Source of the DNA: Alentia gelatinosa
Taxonomy: Eukaryota > Annelida > Polychaeta > Phyllodocida > Polynoidae
Direction of reading: 5' to 3'
Length of the DNA stretch: 64,000 nucleotides
NCBI GenBank assembly: GCA_950022655.1
Contig: OX465583.1
Span: 32,143,360 to 32,207,359 of the forward strand
Position 1 is the stretch's first letter. Every line of letters starts with the position of its first letter. This document shows, in pieces, positions 46,139 through 56,989 of the stretch. Below the pieces are notes generated by a model that searched no databases, had not been told where the DNA came from, and saw only the letters and a list, made by a program, of their open reading frames with translations. The translations under genes were made by a program, and so were the position numbers.

Positions 46139-46560
46139 TCATCCCAACCCTATCACTGACTGATTTGCCAACGTTTGTGATGTCATCGCCAATTGAATAT
46201 TTTTTAATAATTCTCCATTGGCATTGAGTACAAGTTCCCAACGTTAAGTCTTCTGGAAGAATACAAGGGACGAGATAAATAAGAAGAGGAGGAAGGGGGC
46301 AGTGGTAAGGGAAGATAAGGGGATAGGGCAAGGGCAGATGTCAGGAGGGGACAAAAGCAGGGGGAGGAGGAGATGGAATAGAGACAGGGGGATAGGCATA
46401 TAGAACCAGGGGTGAGAAGTAGAAGGGAATGGGACAGAGGCCAGGGGGGAGTAGGATGAGAGGGGTTGACTAGGGTGTGGAGAGGGTTAGAAAGTCATGG
46501 GACAGGGACGAGGAGATAAAAGAGGAGAACAACTAGAAGACAACATGGAAAGGAAGGATC
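45925..46560. repeat. Purine-rich strand-asymmetric tract
   Basis: Most of this stretch, especially 46280-46560, is over three quarters A and G on the plus strand (AGGAGGAAGGGGGCAG, GGGGGAGGAGGAGATGG). The complementary frames are repetitive Pro/Ser/Leu strings and not genes. Such tracts can form triplex structures. Confidence 0.6.
46139..46280 (+). repeat. Decayed subfamily A block
   Basis: The order of GATTTGCCAACGTTTGTGA, CCAATTGAATATTTTTTAAT, CTCCATTGGCATTGAGTA, CCCAACGTTAAGTCTTCTGG (46237-46256) and GGGACGAGATAAA follows the subfamily A block at 7336-7478 with many substitutions. The hairpin module is not recognisable. This is an old copy. Confidence 0.65.
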
Positions 46561-48529
46561 TGGACGGTAACGGGGATAGGAGCAAGAAAAGAAAGGTATG
46601 GCGTGGTGATCTAGGCAACATGATTGAAGAAGAGATGTACTCTGGGGTGGTGAAGCGTTGGTGGAAAGATGTTGAAAAGATGTAGTGAAAAATAGAGAGG
46701 TTGACGGGTATTTGACTGCGTCCAGAAGAATGGAATCGGGGAATGATGGAGTTATCAAGAGTGGTGGATTGATATTGGGTCGTGTCTCTCATAACCGCTC
46801 AAATGCTCTTTACTGTTTGCTTTATTGTTAGAAGTCGCAATTGGAACTCTGCAAGCAGTGAAAAAAGTGACACCTAGTCGGTAAACTGCCCAATAGAGTG
46901 AGACCTGAATAAACACTATGAGGGGCCACACAAAGAGCTGTGCATGTGAAGTGAGGAGTAGCAGTCGAATTATATATCATATATCATCATATTTCATAGA
47001 AGATATCTATAGAACAAGAAAATAATCAAAAAGAAAAAGAAACAATGAAAATTACAATTGTGGAACCATGCCGTAGTTTCAACTACGTACCAGGATTTAA
47101 ATTACTTTCACCAGAATTTGCATGACTCTAACCAAGTGCTGGATGCAGACAGGGTTAAGGGCAACACGGTTAAAAGGGCCGTAAAGGGAGTGACACGGAC
47201 AGCGATGATGGACGCATACACGACGTTTAATTGTGACACGGGCCCCATTCCCAACACTTCGGGCTAATTGAGTCTGGCGAACTTTGATATGAACGTGGTC
47301 TGGGGGTAATTGTGACTGGCTGGCAGGGCCGCTCGTCCGGGCACCGTGCGAGGGTGTGGATAAAGGGGGTGGGGTGGCGCAATCTGATTAGATTCCTTGT
47401 CGAGGGTAGCGGGCTTTGTGACCCCAGGCGAGACTGTAAGTGTGCTGTATTGTTTCACAAAGGAGAATGTGTATGAGGGGCAGGGGGAGACTATATGCTG
47501 ATTATTTAGGTAACTATTGTTTGTGCTGTGAATGAATCCATTGTCTTTTTTTATTTTATGGATCTTTCTATTATTCGGTTTGTTGGCAATGATTTATTTA
47601 TCTTTCAAATTATCAGATCACATTCATCTAACTCACTGCCGCATATTTCAGTATTCAACACGTTATTGCTTGGAAAACCAATGTGTTGACGATTGATAAT
47701 AATAATTGTATTTAAAGAATACTTATTCGCCTTGTTCATATCACACATGCTTGCTAACCTTCTAAACATATACAAACCAGAATATTTTTCAGTAGAACTG
47801 TCCTAATTCGAATCTCCTAATAATATACCCATTGGCTGCTTACTTCGTATAATCCCAGGAAACCAATCTATTCACAAGGTGTCGCATACCACAAGCAATA
47901 CACCTCAGAGTCATGGGAATCCTGAAGACCTGATTCTATGACGGACTATAATCCAAAGCGCATTATGATCTCCATATTCCACCTCTTTGTGTGACGACCG
48001 CATCACGCCAACACTTATAAACCCTCCGCGCAAATAGAGCTGTTTTAAACCCCACCAATCTCGTTACCACATGGCGAGGGGGTCTAACTTTTACTATTGG
48101 ATATCTTCCCCCGAAGAGCGTTTTTGAACTCATCGCCCAATCAATGCATTGTATCCAGGGGCCCCCATAGCCTACTTTAATTGGCTGCGTTGCCGATAGC
48201 ACCTCCATTTCCCATCTCCAATACAAGATTGAAATGCCAGTCCAAATATAGTGGAAGTTCCTCTGGGTAATATGATTTCACAATCCTGCCACTGGAAGTA
48301 CAAGTTCACAGCCCGAAGGTATAGAGGGAAACGCACACCGGTTCAATGACAAGCTTACACTTGGAGAGATGGAGGGATGAAATATGTGGATTTTACAGGT
48401 CGGTCCGTTGTGGGGGGTTTGGAGTGGGCTCCTTGGATAAGTAGAATTAGCTGACTTTGAGTGGATGATGAGTAACTGGGAGTTTTTATTGAGCAGGAAT
48501 TATGAGAGGCGCTGACCTGCGGGGTGGGG
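46561..48529. other. Intergenic, no supported gene
   Basis: No gene or clear repeat is visible. The open frames are short and without family resemblance. The stretch 47140-47420 is somewhat richer in G and C. Confidence 0.35.
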
Positions 48530-48700
48530 TTTCATCTGGCCCTGATTGCTCTCTGCGCATGCTCCGGGCCCAGCTCGGGGTCACGTGACGTTTTATACGG
48601 CGCTGTAATTACAGCCGGCCTCTGAGACGCCCGTTTCGCCCCCTGCTGGCACTAGAAGGAGTTATTCACTGGAGGTGGCGCCACCTGAAGTCGTAGTGTC
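48530..48700. promoter_or_regulatory. CpG-rich promoter-like segment with CTCF-like site
   Basis: Against an AT-rich background this segment is CpG-rich. It contains CTGCGCATGCTCC (NRF1-like) near 48553, the palindromic E-box GTCACGTGAC at 48580-48589, CGCCCCCTGCTGGC at 48637-48650 (CTCF-like on the minus strand, CCAGCAGGGGGCG) and the perfect palindrome AGGTGGCGCCACCT at 48673-48686. No adjacent coding exon was identified, so it may be an enhancer, a boundary or the promoter of a gene whose exons are not recognisable. Confidence 0.4.
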
Positions 48701-48965
48701 TGGTGAGCGGGTTGCCTGGTTCCCACTGCCGCATGCTCCGCTCGAACAGGCGTATAGTATCGCGTTATTGCAGTGCTGGCAGTAGTTGAATTCTGGTGAC
48801 CCACAGACTCGGTAACCATCTTAATTTTCAAACGCCAACGGACTTTGTCTGGAGACATGCTTTCTCCTACGCTGGTTCCCGGGTCGTCCACTAGGGGTTC
48901 GGCGAAATTAGACCGCAGGGAGAGCGAGATGAAGTTCGTTCAGATGATGTCAACTCTGAGAGCGC

Positions 48966-48998
48966 ATGCAGTGACTGTATATAAACAAAATGTCGGGT
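48966..48998. repeat. Direct repeat, copy 1 of 2
   Basis: GACTGTATATAAACAAAATG followed by TCGGGTGTG recurs at 50106-50136 with one difference (AAGATG). Both copies have the same orientation and lie about 1.1 kb apart, around the foldback repeat at 49110-49550. Confidence 0.6.
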
Positions 48999-49109
48999 GT
49001 GATCGATTCTTTGGCAAAACTGAACCGCAATCACTCTGCTAATATATAGAATGATATGAAAAGATATAAGAAGTTGTCAAACGATAAACTATGACATTAT
49101 CGTTCTTCT

Positions 49110-49550
49110 GCGGTGGTGTAAGCCAAGCCCGGCGTCCACCTACTATGAAAGAAACTGAGGCCTACCAATATGTCTCCGATACAAAAATTAAAGATCTTAT
49201 CGGGAGGGTCCATATCGTAGGACAAATGTTTAGAACACCCACTTCACCACTGATTCTATTGCGCCGATTTAACGCCCGATGTGGTCCAAATGCACTCCAG
49301 TTTCAATCCTGGCACTATAACTTGCCTTTTCTGGTGTCTGACTGGAGCCCATCAGTGCAATGGAATAGGGTATACATGCGGGCGTAAGCATCAAAACTGG
49401 AGTACATCTAGACCACATCGGGAGTAAAATCGGCGCAATGGAATCAAGCCACTGGTCCCGATACACCTCACGTTGTAACATATACATTAATGTCTGTCTT
49501 GTCGTAGCATTTTTATCTTTAATCATATAATGTACTAAAATTCAGGAATT
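49110..49550. mobile_element. Foldback repeat with 55-bp inverted arms
   Basis: Arm 49250-49305 (TTGCGCCGATTTAACGCCCG, GATGTGGTCC) is matched in reverse complement by 49394-49458 (GACCACATCGGGAGTAAAAT, CGGCGCAA). The outer parts match the repeat at 34975-35235. The other copy lacks this inverted core. There is no coding capacity; the open frames here are by-products. Confidence 0.6.
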
Positions 49551-52260
49551 CTGAAGGGTTGTGATGTGTTTTTACCAATATACATGGACCAATATCACTT
49601 ATATTTTTAAAACTTTAAAACCTCGTTTCAAAGTCAAACCAATAAAGTATTGATTTGAGACACTTCAACCTAACCGAATGTACCGTGCATGCATGTCTAT
49701 GTATCCTCTATTTAATTTCAAAATTTCATAATTTTCTGATCAGTATCTCAAAAGTGAGAACGATTTTCCCTGCAGAATACTCTGTGATACTCCCGATTAG
49801 CAACTGTCATTTCAACATGTTGAATGTCGTAGACACACTATGATATGGGTTTTTTATCGAGATGAAATCGTGGACCCCCATTTTTCATCTTAGCCTAATC
49901 CCAAAGATGTGGTCAACTGCTCCGAGAGGTGCCCTTCCGATTTTATTTTGATTTTTTTTATTGGGAGGTGCATCATAGGGCATAGCGGGGAATATCAGGG
50001 GCTCAGAGGACACCAGCCCTTAGGGCTACTGACAGTGGATTATTTGGTCATATCCATGGTCGTATTTGTGCTTTAGTCCAGTCAAAATAAGCCAAAAAAG
50101 GGCCACTGACTGTATATAAACAAGATGTCGGGTGTGGCCTAACCAGCCACGAAAAGCAATAGATTTAATTCTAGTGGCATTCACCTTAGAATATTGCCAG
50201 AATGAAAATTGAAAATAATCTAAGTGGTGGAAGTAGGTCCAATTAGTATAAATCCAATAATTCTGTTATAAATCGAGGTAGAAAATATTAACCATGCCTT
50301 TGGAGGCGGGAAATCCATACGAGTAAGGTTCAATCTTTTCTGTAAATGAGTATAAATCCAATATGGCTGCCTGAAATCTATGAAATACCCTAATTTTGGT
50401 AGGAATAAAGGTACAGGCATGATTAAAATTGCAGCATGTATGTTTTCCAAGGTGGGGGATTTATATATGTATAATACCAGGGAAGGCATATCTATAGAGT
50501 AAATAGGTGCTATAAGGAATAGATCTAATATGACTGAATTGTAAACATTGAATTATCATAGTGGCTTTACATAAAATGGTAGAGATATAGTCATATAAAA
50601 TGGCAGACATATACTCTCTGGCTGAAGTAACATTATATATGTGTCTTTCGGATTTAGGAGACTAAAATCTAAGTAATAGTTGCAAATGTAATACAAAATC
50701 ACATCATGCCATATAGATATCACTATTGCACAATTATATTTGGAGTATTTTCCATGTCTTCATCTTAGCTTAAATACCACATTTCCTACACTGTGTAAAC
50801 ATTTATGAGATTCCCTTGATATAGATGTTAGCCTTGGGTTTCCTGTTGTGTTCAATTCCTACTTGCCTGTCCAAGTCCTACTGCTCCCATATAGGTATCC
50901 CACTGTCTACCAATCTGAACTCTTGTACTTCCTCTTCTTCTATACAAGCCCTATTGGGATTCTGGATAGATATTTATAAATGTGGCTTAACTGAAGTTTA
51001 GAGAGAGTAGTTGTTGTCATTAAAATGACCAAAAAGGAGAGTGGTGGCCCCTATGTACAGAACCCTATTAGATGGTGGAATTAGCAGCAATTTGTTTACA
51101 TGGCTTTATGGGGAACTGACGGAGAGTGAAATATAACAGTAGGATATTTACACTCTCAGGATATCTTGATAGAGTAGATAGATATGAGGAAACTCCAATG
51201 TTCATCCTGTGCTCGAAACTTGATTATTTGCTGCATAATGGAGGTAGCTCAACTATGAATTAGCAATATTGGTCTATGAAGTTCATGATAATACCAGATA
51301 ATCTACATACTTTCTATTTGCTAAATTCCAATTAGCACTGTTCCATCATATGACATACAGTCTTATATAAGTATAGCAGTCTATGTATGAGTAAAATATC
51401 TATGTTTCTGTAGGACCATCCCTGCAGATGATCTTTATCATATATATAGGGTATAAGTTAGAGCAAACACTCAAACAGTTTTTACAATCAATTCTACATC
51501 CTGTCCCATATTAACTACATACATTGTCTGACTGGAAATAGTTACTTTCCCACATGAACCATCCCCATCAACTAAACCTGAGTTGATTACTCAAAGTTTG
51601 TACCTTGCTGAGTAGATTTATATATGTAAATGTTCTTTCAGCTTGACACAAGCCTCAGAATGTCAAGACTTGCAGTAGAACCCTCCTGCAAAACAATCTA
51701 GGTCTTGTTTCCATGTTGAAATAATGTGAATGTGCTCATTTTGTTATATCATGAACACTTTAGCTATAGCTTGGAAAGCATTGTTGTTCCTGATAAACTT
51801 CAGGCCACTTTACACATCAAAGATCCTACCACATTTTAGTGTTGCATTGATAACATTATACTATTATACTATCATGATTTTCATTCCACTTGCAACCAAT
51901 CTCTTGAAAAGTATATTGGGGTCAATAGTGAAGGCCTCACTTTTCACTATCACCTTAAACCTGGCTAAGGTGGTGTTTTATTTCTTTCATGAGAGAGAGA
52001 GATAGAGATTTTCCTACCATGCTTTAAAATGTTATCACCTTAGCACTGACAGCACTGGCAGAAAATGCAGCAGTCAGGCTGGCCACTATACTGCAAAGAG
52101 CCTGTCCTGTTCGAAATGGATTTCTTTGTTTTAGAAATTATGCCACCTTACATGTAGAGAAGACACAACAGGCCCTCCCCACCACACATCACTGCCCACC
52201 TCATGCCCTGCCCCCCACACATTACTTTGACCGAAACTTGTTGATTGTTTATTTCTCAAT
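49551..52260. other. AT-rich intergenic, no supported gene
   Basis: AT-rich sequence with a second copy of the 48966 direct repeat at 50104-50136. No gene is supported. The 91-residue frame at 51730-52005 is hydrophobic but AT-driven. Confidence 0.4.
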
Positions 52261-52274
52261 AGGTAAATGGCTGA

Positions 52275-52690
52275 CTATGACTTCTCACTGAAGTCGCTTA
52301 TTGAGACTTGGTTGTTCATACTCAAATATCCAGCAGCAGCTATTTTCCTGATATGTGCCCTCAGTTGATAGTCATCAGGCTCCCTTGCAGGAACTGCAGG
52401 ACCTTCACTGTTTCTGGTAGGGGTATCATCGACATGCAAATAAGGATGTTCTGGCAATTTGTTGTATTCTGGCATGGGATGTGGGATCCTTGGTGTAAGT
52501 AGATCTACCCATGAGGTGGCACTCTAGAAGGAATACAAAGTCCCATTTTTGGAAAAGGAGAACCCCTTCAAGTACTCAATGTAGAATTCTCCTCGCTCAC
52601 AGTGCTCTTTCATAAATGTTGTAATCTTATTGAAATAAGCAGCAACATGTGCATTTTGTAGCATTTTATGTTGTAGCAAATGCTCCTAAT
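52275..52690 (-). pseudogene. Unrecognised decayed coding fragment
   Basis: Read on the minus strand, one frame stays open for about 138 codons apart from a single TAG near 52525. It has unbiased, protein-like composition (KITTFMKEHCERGEFYIEYL upstream, then PEYNKLPEHPYLHVDD and PDDYQLRAHIRKIAAAGYLS). I do not recognise a family. It lies just downstream of the decayed LINE on the same strand but does not resemble a reverse transcriptase. It could be a transposon gene remnant or an exon of an unknown gene. Confidence 0.35.
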
Positions 52691-52749
52691 TCATCGTTGT
52701 TTAAAGAACCAAATGAGTCAGTAGCCCCATTACACTGGTTGGTTGTATA

Positions 52750-54365
52750 GGCAATGAGAATAGTTCTTCTTTGTTATCAGTTTAAAACTCTTGGATACAG
52801 TAATTTGGGTGTAGTCAGGTTTGAGATCATTCCACATTTTTAGTCCTCTAAACAGAAGGAGCTGAGGACCACCCTTTTCTCACTTGGTGATAATGAGACA
52901 CGTACTTATATGTTTCTTCTGGTGCGAAGGTCTCTATTGTCAATCAACTCCGGCTGTTCTATCTTTAAGCTTTACAGGTATCCCTGCTCTTTTATGGAGT
53001 TAGTCTCTGCGGGTTAGTAAACTGCGGGTGTTGACCAAGTCTGACTTTTAAATGATTCGTAGTAATTTGCTTTGTAGTAGGCCGTTTGTTCATGTATTTG
53101 TCATAGTAGCCTAGATAAGGCAATATTTTACTCTTATATATTCTTAAGCAACCTTGTCATCAAACAAGATTCTAATCTTCTGCAACAAGTACGTTTTGTG
53201 GGATACTTTTAATTTACATTTAATTTTATCTTATTACCGATGGTAAAGCCCGGGAAGTTAAATTTGCTAACAAAGTGGTTATTTAGTTGTAGCAGAGGGT
53301 GTGGTTGATTCTTATTTAAGTCTCGGCAGTAAATCCATCGGGTCTTTTTTCAATTGTGGTAATTGCTGTGTCATCCACATATAGAGTGATGTGCCAAGCA
53401 AATGTTGTAGGCTCCTGTATAGGTAATTGATGTAGATGAAAAAACAAGGTTGGCCGCAGGAGAGATCCTTGTGGTACTCTGTAAGTTGTTATTTCACTGT
53501 TTGATATTTGGTAACAAACAGTAGTTTCCTGTCTTCTGTCAGTAAGGCATTCCTTGAACCAAGAGCTGCAGTATTCGTTGGTCTGTTTGCTCTAAATGTA
53601 TCTTGCACCTCAGTGAGTAAGTTGTTTGCCTCCAGGTATGTTGACAGTCTTTTATTGATAATTTTCTCGAGGAGTTTGCCAGGTAGGGGATGAACACTTA
53701 TAGGTCTTAAGTTATTTGCTAGATGAGTAGTTCCTTTTTGTGGGATTTGTGTGATTAGTGCTGCTTTCCATTTTCCTGGTATTTCGGAGTGTGTTATGGA
53801 GGAGTTAATAAGTATTATCAATTTATCTGGGGCTGCTAGGAAGGCTATTTTAGAAATACTGGCTGATATGTCCTTGACAGGTGAAGATTTATCAGGTTCA
53901 ACTGTTTTTATGACTTTGATCACTTCCTGGATCGAGATTTTGTCCTCAAACATGTTCTTCCTCTCGGGTAGGGAAAGAGAATGAAGTATATTGCGGTTGG
54001 GGTGTTTTGATGCCAGTTTTTCTCCAATTTTTCAAAGTAATTTTCTATGTAGTTTGATCTTTCCTCGTTTATGACTATTTCATTAGTCTCCTCATTGGTT
54101 ATTTTAGTGATGGGAAGAGTTTGGACCTTGGGGATGAGCTTTTTAACTCTAGACCAGAATTTTGTAATGTCTATTATTTTCAATCAGGAAATCAATCTAT
54201 AATTGTGCGTTTGACCTTTTGTATTATTGCTTGGGTGTGGTGTCTATAGAACTTTGCTGTTGTCCAGTCATCAATGGAGTTAGAGGTGTGCGCTTTTCTG
54301 TAAAAAGAGTCTCTGTTTCTCATTGCGACAGCAACTTCTTCAGTTAACCATGACGGTTTCCGGTA
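52750..54365 (-). mobile_element. Decayed CR1/Jockey-like LINE, reverse transcriptase region
   Basis: On the minus strand the landmarks appear in order across frameshifts: PSWLTEEVAVAMRNRDSFYR (linker, about 54345), EPDKSSPVKDIS (53860), IPGKWKAALITQIPQKG, LRPISVHPLPGKLLEKIIN and FRANRPTNTAAL (53489-53953), RVPQGSLLRPTLF, the catalytic YVDD near 53370, and a C-terminal region with LFRGLKMWNDLKPDY near 52850. This is most of a non-LTR polymerase. No intact ORF, endonuclease or tail remains. Confidence 0.8.
53489..53953 (-). pseudogene. LINE reverse transcriptase N-terminal frame
   Basis: This is the longest surviving frame of the element, 154 codons. It covers the fingers motifs (KTVEPDKSSPVKDISASISK, WKAALITQIPQKG, NNLRPISVHPLPGKLLEKII, QDTFRANRPT) that normally read as LKPDKSSGxDGIS, WKxAxVxPIxKKG, NYRPISLLP and QxGFRxxRST. 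It ends at a frame break before the VPQG motif. Confidence 0.8.
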
Positions 54366-54544
54366 TCAATGCCACGTTGTTTTGTCATAACTTTACGTTA
54401 CTATGTATTCAATTGTGGGGTGGCACCGAACGCCAAAACAGCCATTGACATAGATGTATAAAGTCCTGTGTATTGAGAAGGTTACAGGCAAAGCGGTTGC
54501 ACAGTAGTATTTACAAATGGGGCAAAGGATCAGGTTATATATTA

Positions 54545-54665
54545 GGGGCCATCCCTTAAGTACGTATGCAACATTTCTGGAATATGTGACACCCCTCCCC
54601 CCCCCCCCACCCCGATACCTTTCCGTCTTTTACGCACAACATTAAGTTACATTATGTATGGCCCC
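54545..54665. mobile_element. Short MITE with GGGGCCAT inverted ends, copy 2
   Basis: The left end GGGGCCATCCCTTAAGTACG and the right end, in reverse complement GGGGCCATACATAATGTAAC, are inverted ends of the same kind as at 1075-1233. A run of C (about 54598-54608) lies inside. It starts only about 180 bp upstream of the decayed LINE's 5' side. Confidence 0.6.
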
Positions 54666-54902
54666 CTTCGTATGATCGTAGATGGTTCCATTACCACTCA
54701 AGATACCAGCGATTTTGGCCTGTCGTATAGTCAGTATTTCAGAATCTTCTCAATGTTGAAAGATTTATCTGAAGAGGAACTCAATCGGCTCTTGATAGTG
54801 GCCCAGGAATATGGCGTGCGCAGGTTGAGGACGTGTGTACGCTGTGATCCTGAGGGACTCGACTTTTCCACTCTTATACGCCAATTCCCGGCGTATAAAT
54901 GA
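54654..54902 (+). CDS. Unrecognised small open frame
   Basis: An 82-codon frame (MYGPLRMIVDGSITTQDTSD start; KDLSEEELNRLLIVAQEYGV middle) with balanced, helix-like composition. No domain is recognised. Its first codons overlap the right end of the MITE at 54545-54665, which argues against the annotated start. The later part could be an exon. There is no splice support on either side. Confidence 0.2.
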   Translation: MYGPLRMIVDGSITTQDTSDFGLSYSQYFRIFSMLKDLSEEELNRLLIVAQEYGVRRLRTCVRCDPEGLDFSTLIRQFPAYK

Positions 54903-55912
54903 ACTAATACTTAGGTTGTAAATGACAAACAACGCGTACCTATCGTCGGATAATCTGTAAACCTACGCTATTCATTTGAGGTTGAAATTCATATGCTATT
55001 GATGATGGCAGACACCCAGATTGTAAAGAATCCCTGATTATCGCCCTTGTGAACCACCTGTACAGCCGGCACTACTGTATCTTATACACGTACCCTTTCT
55101 TGCACATTGCTCATTCGCACTAACGTTGGTGAAACTTCCCTACCACCTCTCATACGCGAGGTGCTCAGCCACAAGAGGGATGATGGTCACGTGGGGTGGG
55201 GTCCGAGCCTCCTATTGGTTCGCTGTTGGGGTTGGGGGCATTTTCTGGGGAGCGGAGATATGTCTGTGTTGGGAATAAAGGCCATAAAGCAAATCAAGTA
55301 TAACCTGGATGTAGTTATAGCCTGCGGGAACACAGTGATTAATTGGACTGCTGATGTTTTTCTTTAAATGTCTGGATCTAGCCATTTACTTTAGCATTGT
55401 CCCTTGAAATATCGGACCGCGTGCTATGATTTACCTTTTAGTTACAACTGAGCTCGCGACTACTGAGAAAATACACTTTTTCAGGAAATATGGGGATTTT
55501 ATCAATGATAACGACAATGAACCCCTGCAAATCTCTTTCTCGACAAAGTTAGAAGAACTATATATTGAATTCGAGATTGAGAAAAATGTTGTAATCGAAA
55601 AGAGAAAATAAAAAAATCGGTAAGGCACATGTGTTTGATGCATTTGAAAATGATAAACATTTTTAGAAATCGCACAACAATACTTAGATCCCCTGGAAGG
55701 TCACTCTTATGCCTTTGTATATCAAAACACCCTGAAATACATTTGCAAAAACAAATGACATACGCAAGCCTGGAATTCCCTCCGGTTGGAAATTCCAGGA
55801 CAAAATATTAAGCGCCTGCGATTGACTCTGTAGGTGCCGGTAGCGGCGTTGTGGGCGGCCAGGAGCGCGTCATTCGATAACAATAAACCTCTTGATTTCC
55901 CATTAGATCAGC

Positions 55913-55930
55913 TGACCTCTGACCTGACCT
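55913..55930. promoter_or_regulatory. Nuclear-receptor half-site cluster (DR1)
   Basis: TGACCTCTGACCTGACCT contains a perfect DR1 (two TGACCT half-sites one base apart, 55913-55925) and a third half-site overlapping by one base (55925-55930). CGACCTTGGCC follows at about 55946. DR1 elements bind HNF4, RXR and COUP-TF dimers. The surrounding 55850-56200 segment is G+C-rich and non-repetitive, as in an enhancer. Confidence 0.35.
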
Positions 55931-56300
55931 CTGGTGGCGCGACCTCGACCTTGGCCCTGTAACGACCACCCAGTAATCCGGCGTAATAGTGCCTCAATCA
56001 GCGGGAGAATTGGGAAATTGTCCACCGGGGGCGTGACTGTCTCCCTCGGAGAGTGAGCAGTCACATTGGCTTAAATTGATCAGAGGACAAAAATGACGAA
56101 CACGCCGGGACCCGGCAGGCCGCGGCCTGTGGCGGAAAAACGTTCAATGCAGTAATGGCCAATATATATCATTAACGTGTGGCGCACGGGGACGCAGCAA
56201 GCGGAGGATCATCTGGAATTTAAGTCGTCTGCCTCTGTGGATTTGGTCTTCTCATTCTTATTGCTGTCATGTGAGAAGTATGTGTGAGAATAATGTGCGT

Positions 56301-56302
<2 letters not shown>

Positions 56303-56362
<60 letters not shown>
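56303..56362. repeat. (AT)30 microsatellite
   Basis: An uninterrupted AT dinucleotide run of about 60 bases lies between a CpG-rich segment and the GTGGTGGGC-rich stretch that follows. Confidence 0.95.
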
Positions 56363-56364
<2 letters not shown>

Positions 56365-56494
56365 CTCTTCCAATGATCCATTCTTTTGTTTTCAATGTGA
56401 TTTAGTTATCCTTATTGTTACCCTTAAATTGCGCTGTATTAAAGGGAATGTGTTGGGCCGCAGTGTGAGTTGGGTATGTACTCGTCTGCTTTGT

Positions 56495-56735
56495 GTGGTG
56501 GGCAGTGTGTGGTGGGAGTTATGACGTGGGTTGGGCAGAAGTCGGTGGTGGGTGCTGTTGGGCAAGATGGTGTGAAGCGGTGCGTGGTGGGCGGTGTGTA
56601 AGGAGGGCATCAGTGGGTAGTGGGAAGGGCCTATGGTGGGCAGTGATGTGTGGTGGGCAGGGCCTGAGGTGGGCAGTGATGTGTGGTGGGCAGGCCCTGT
56701 TGTGGATGACGCTGTGTGGTGGGCGGCGGTGGACG
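56495..56735. repeat. GTGGTGGGC-rich minisatellite
   Basis: GTGTGGTGGGC words recur every 10-35 bases, with one clear unit of about 33 bases (GGTGGGCAGTGATGTGTGGT, GGGCAGGGCCTGA) duplicated at about 56634-56698. The long open frames on both strands here (Thr/His-rich, Trp/Gly-rich) are by-products of the repeat. Confidence 0.75.
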
Positions 56736-56989
56736 TCCGGGTGACCGGGTGGCAGCCACACCCCCTGGCGTTGATCCATGATGTAGGGCCCATCCTCCGT
56801 CTGCCCTCGCTTGCTCTTATCCCTCCAGGGGGTACCACCACCACCACCCTTCCCCGTCTTACCCCTCCGCGCCACACCCACCCCTCACTCAATCACCCTG
56901 CCCGTGACATCTCCACCACCGCCTGCCACCCAGCCACCACCCCGCCCAATACATACCTATTAAACTAACCCTATTAGCAATCAGATGCT

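Noticed and set aside
56392..56968. Overlapping long frames on both strands (His/Thr-rich, Trp/Gly-rich, Pro-rich)
   Set aside because: All derive from the GTGGTGGGC repeat and G+C-rich flanks. Frames open on both strands at once are typical of such repeats.
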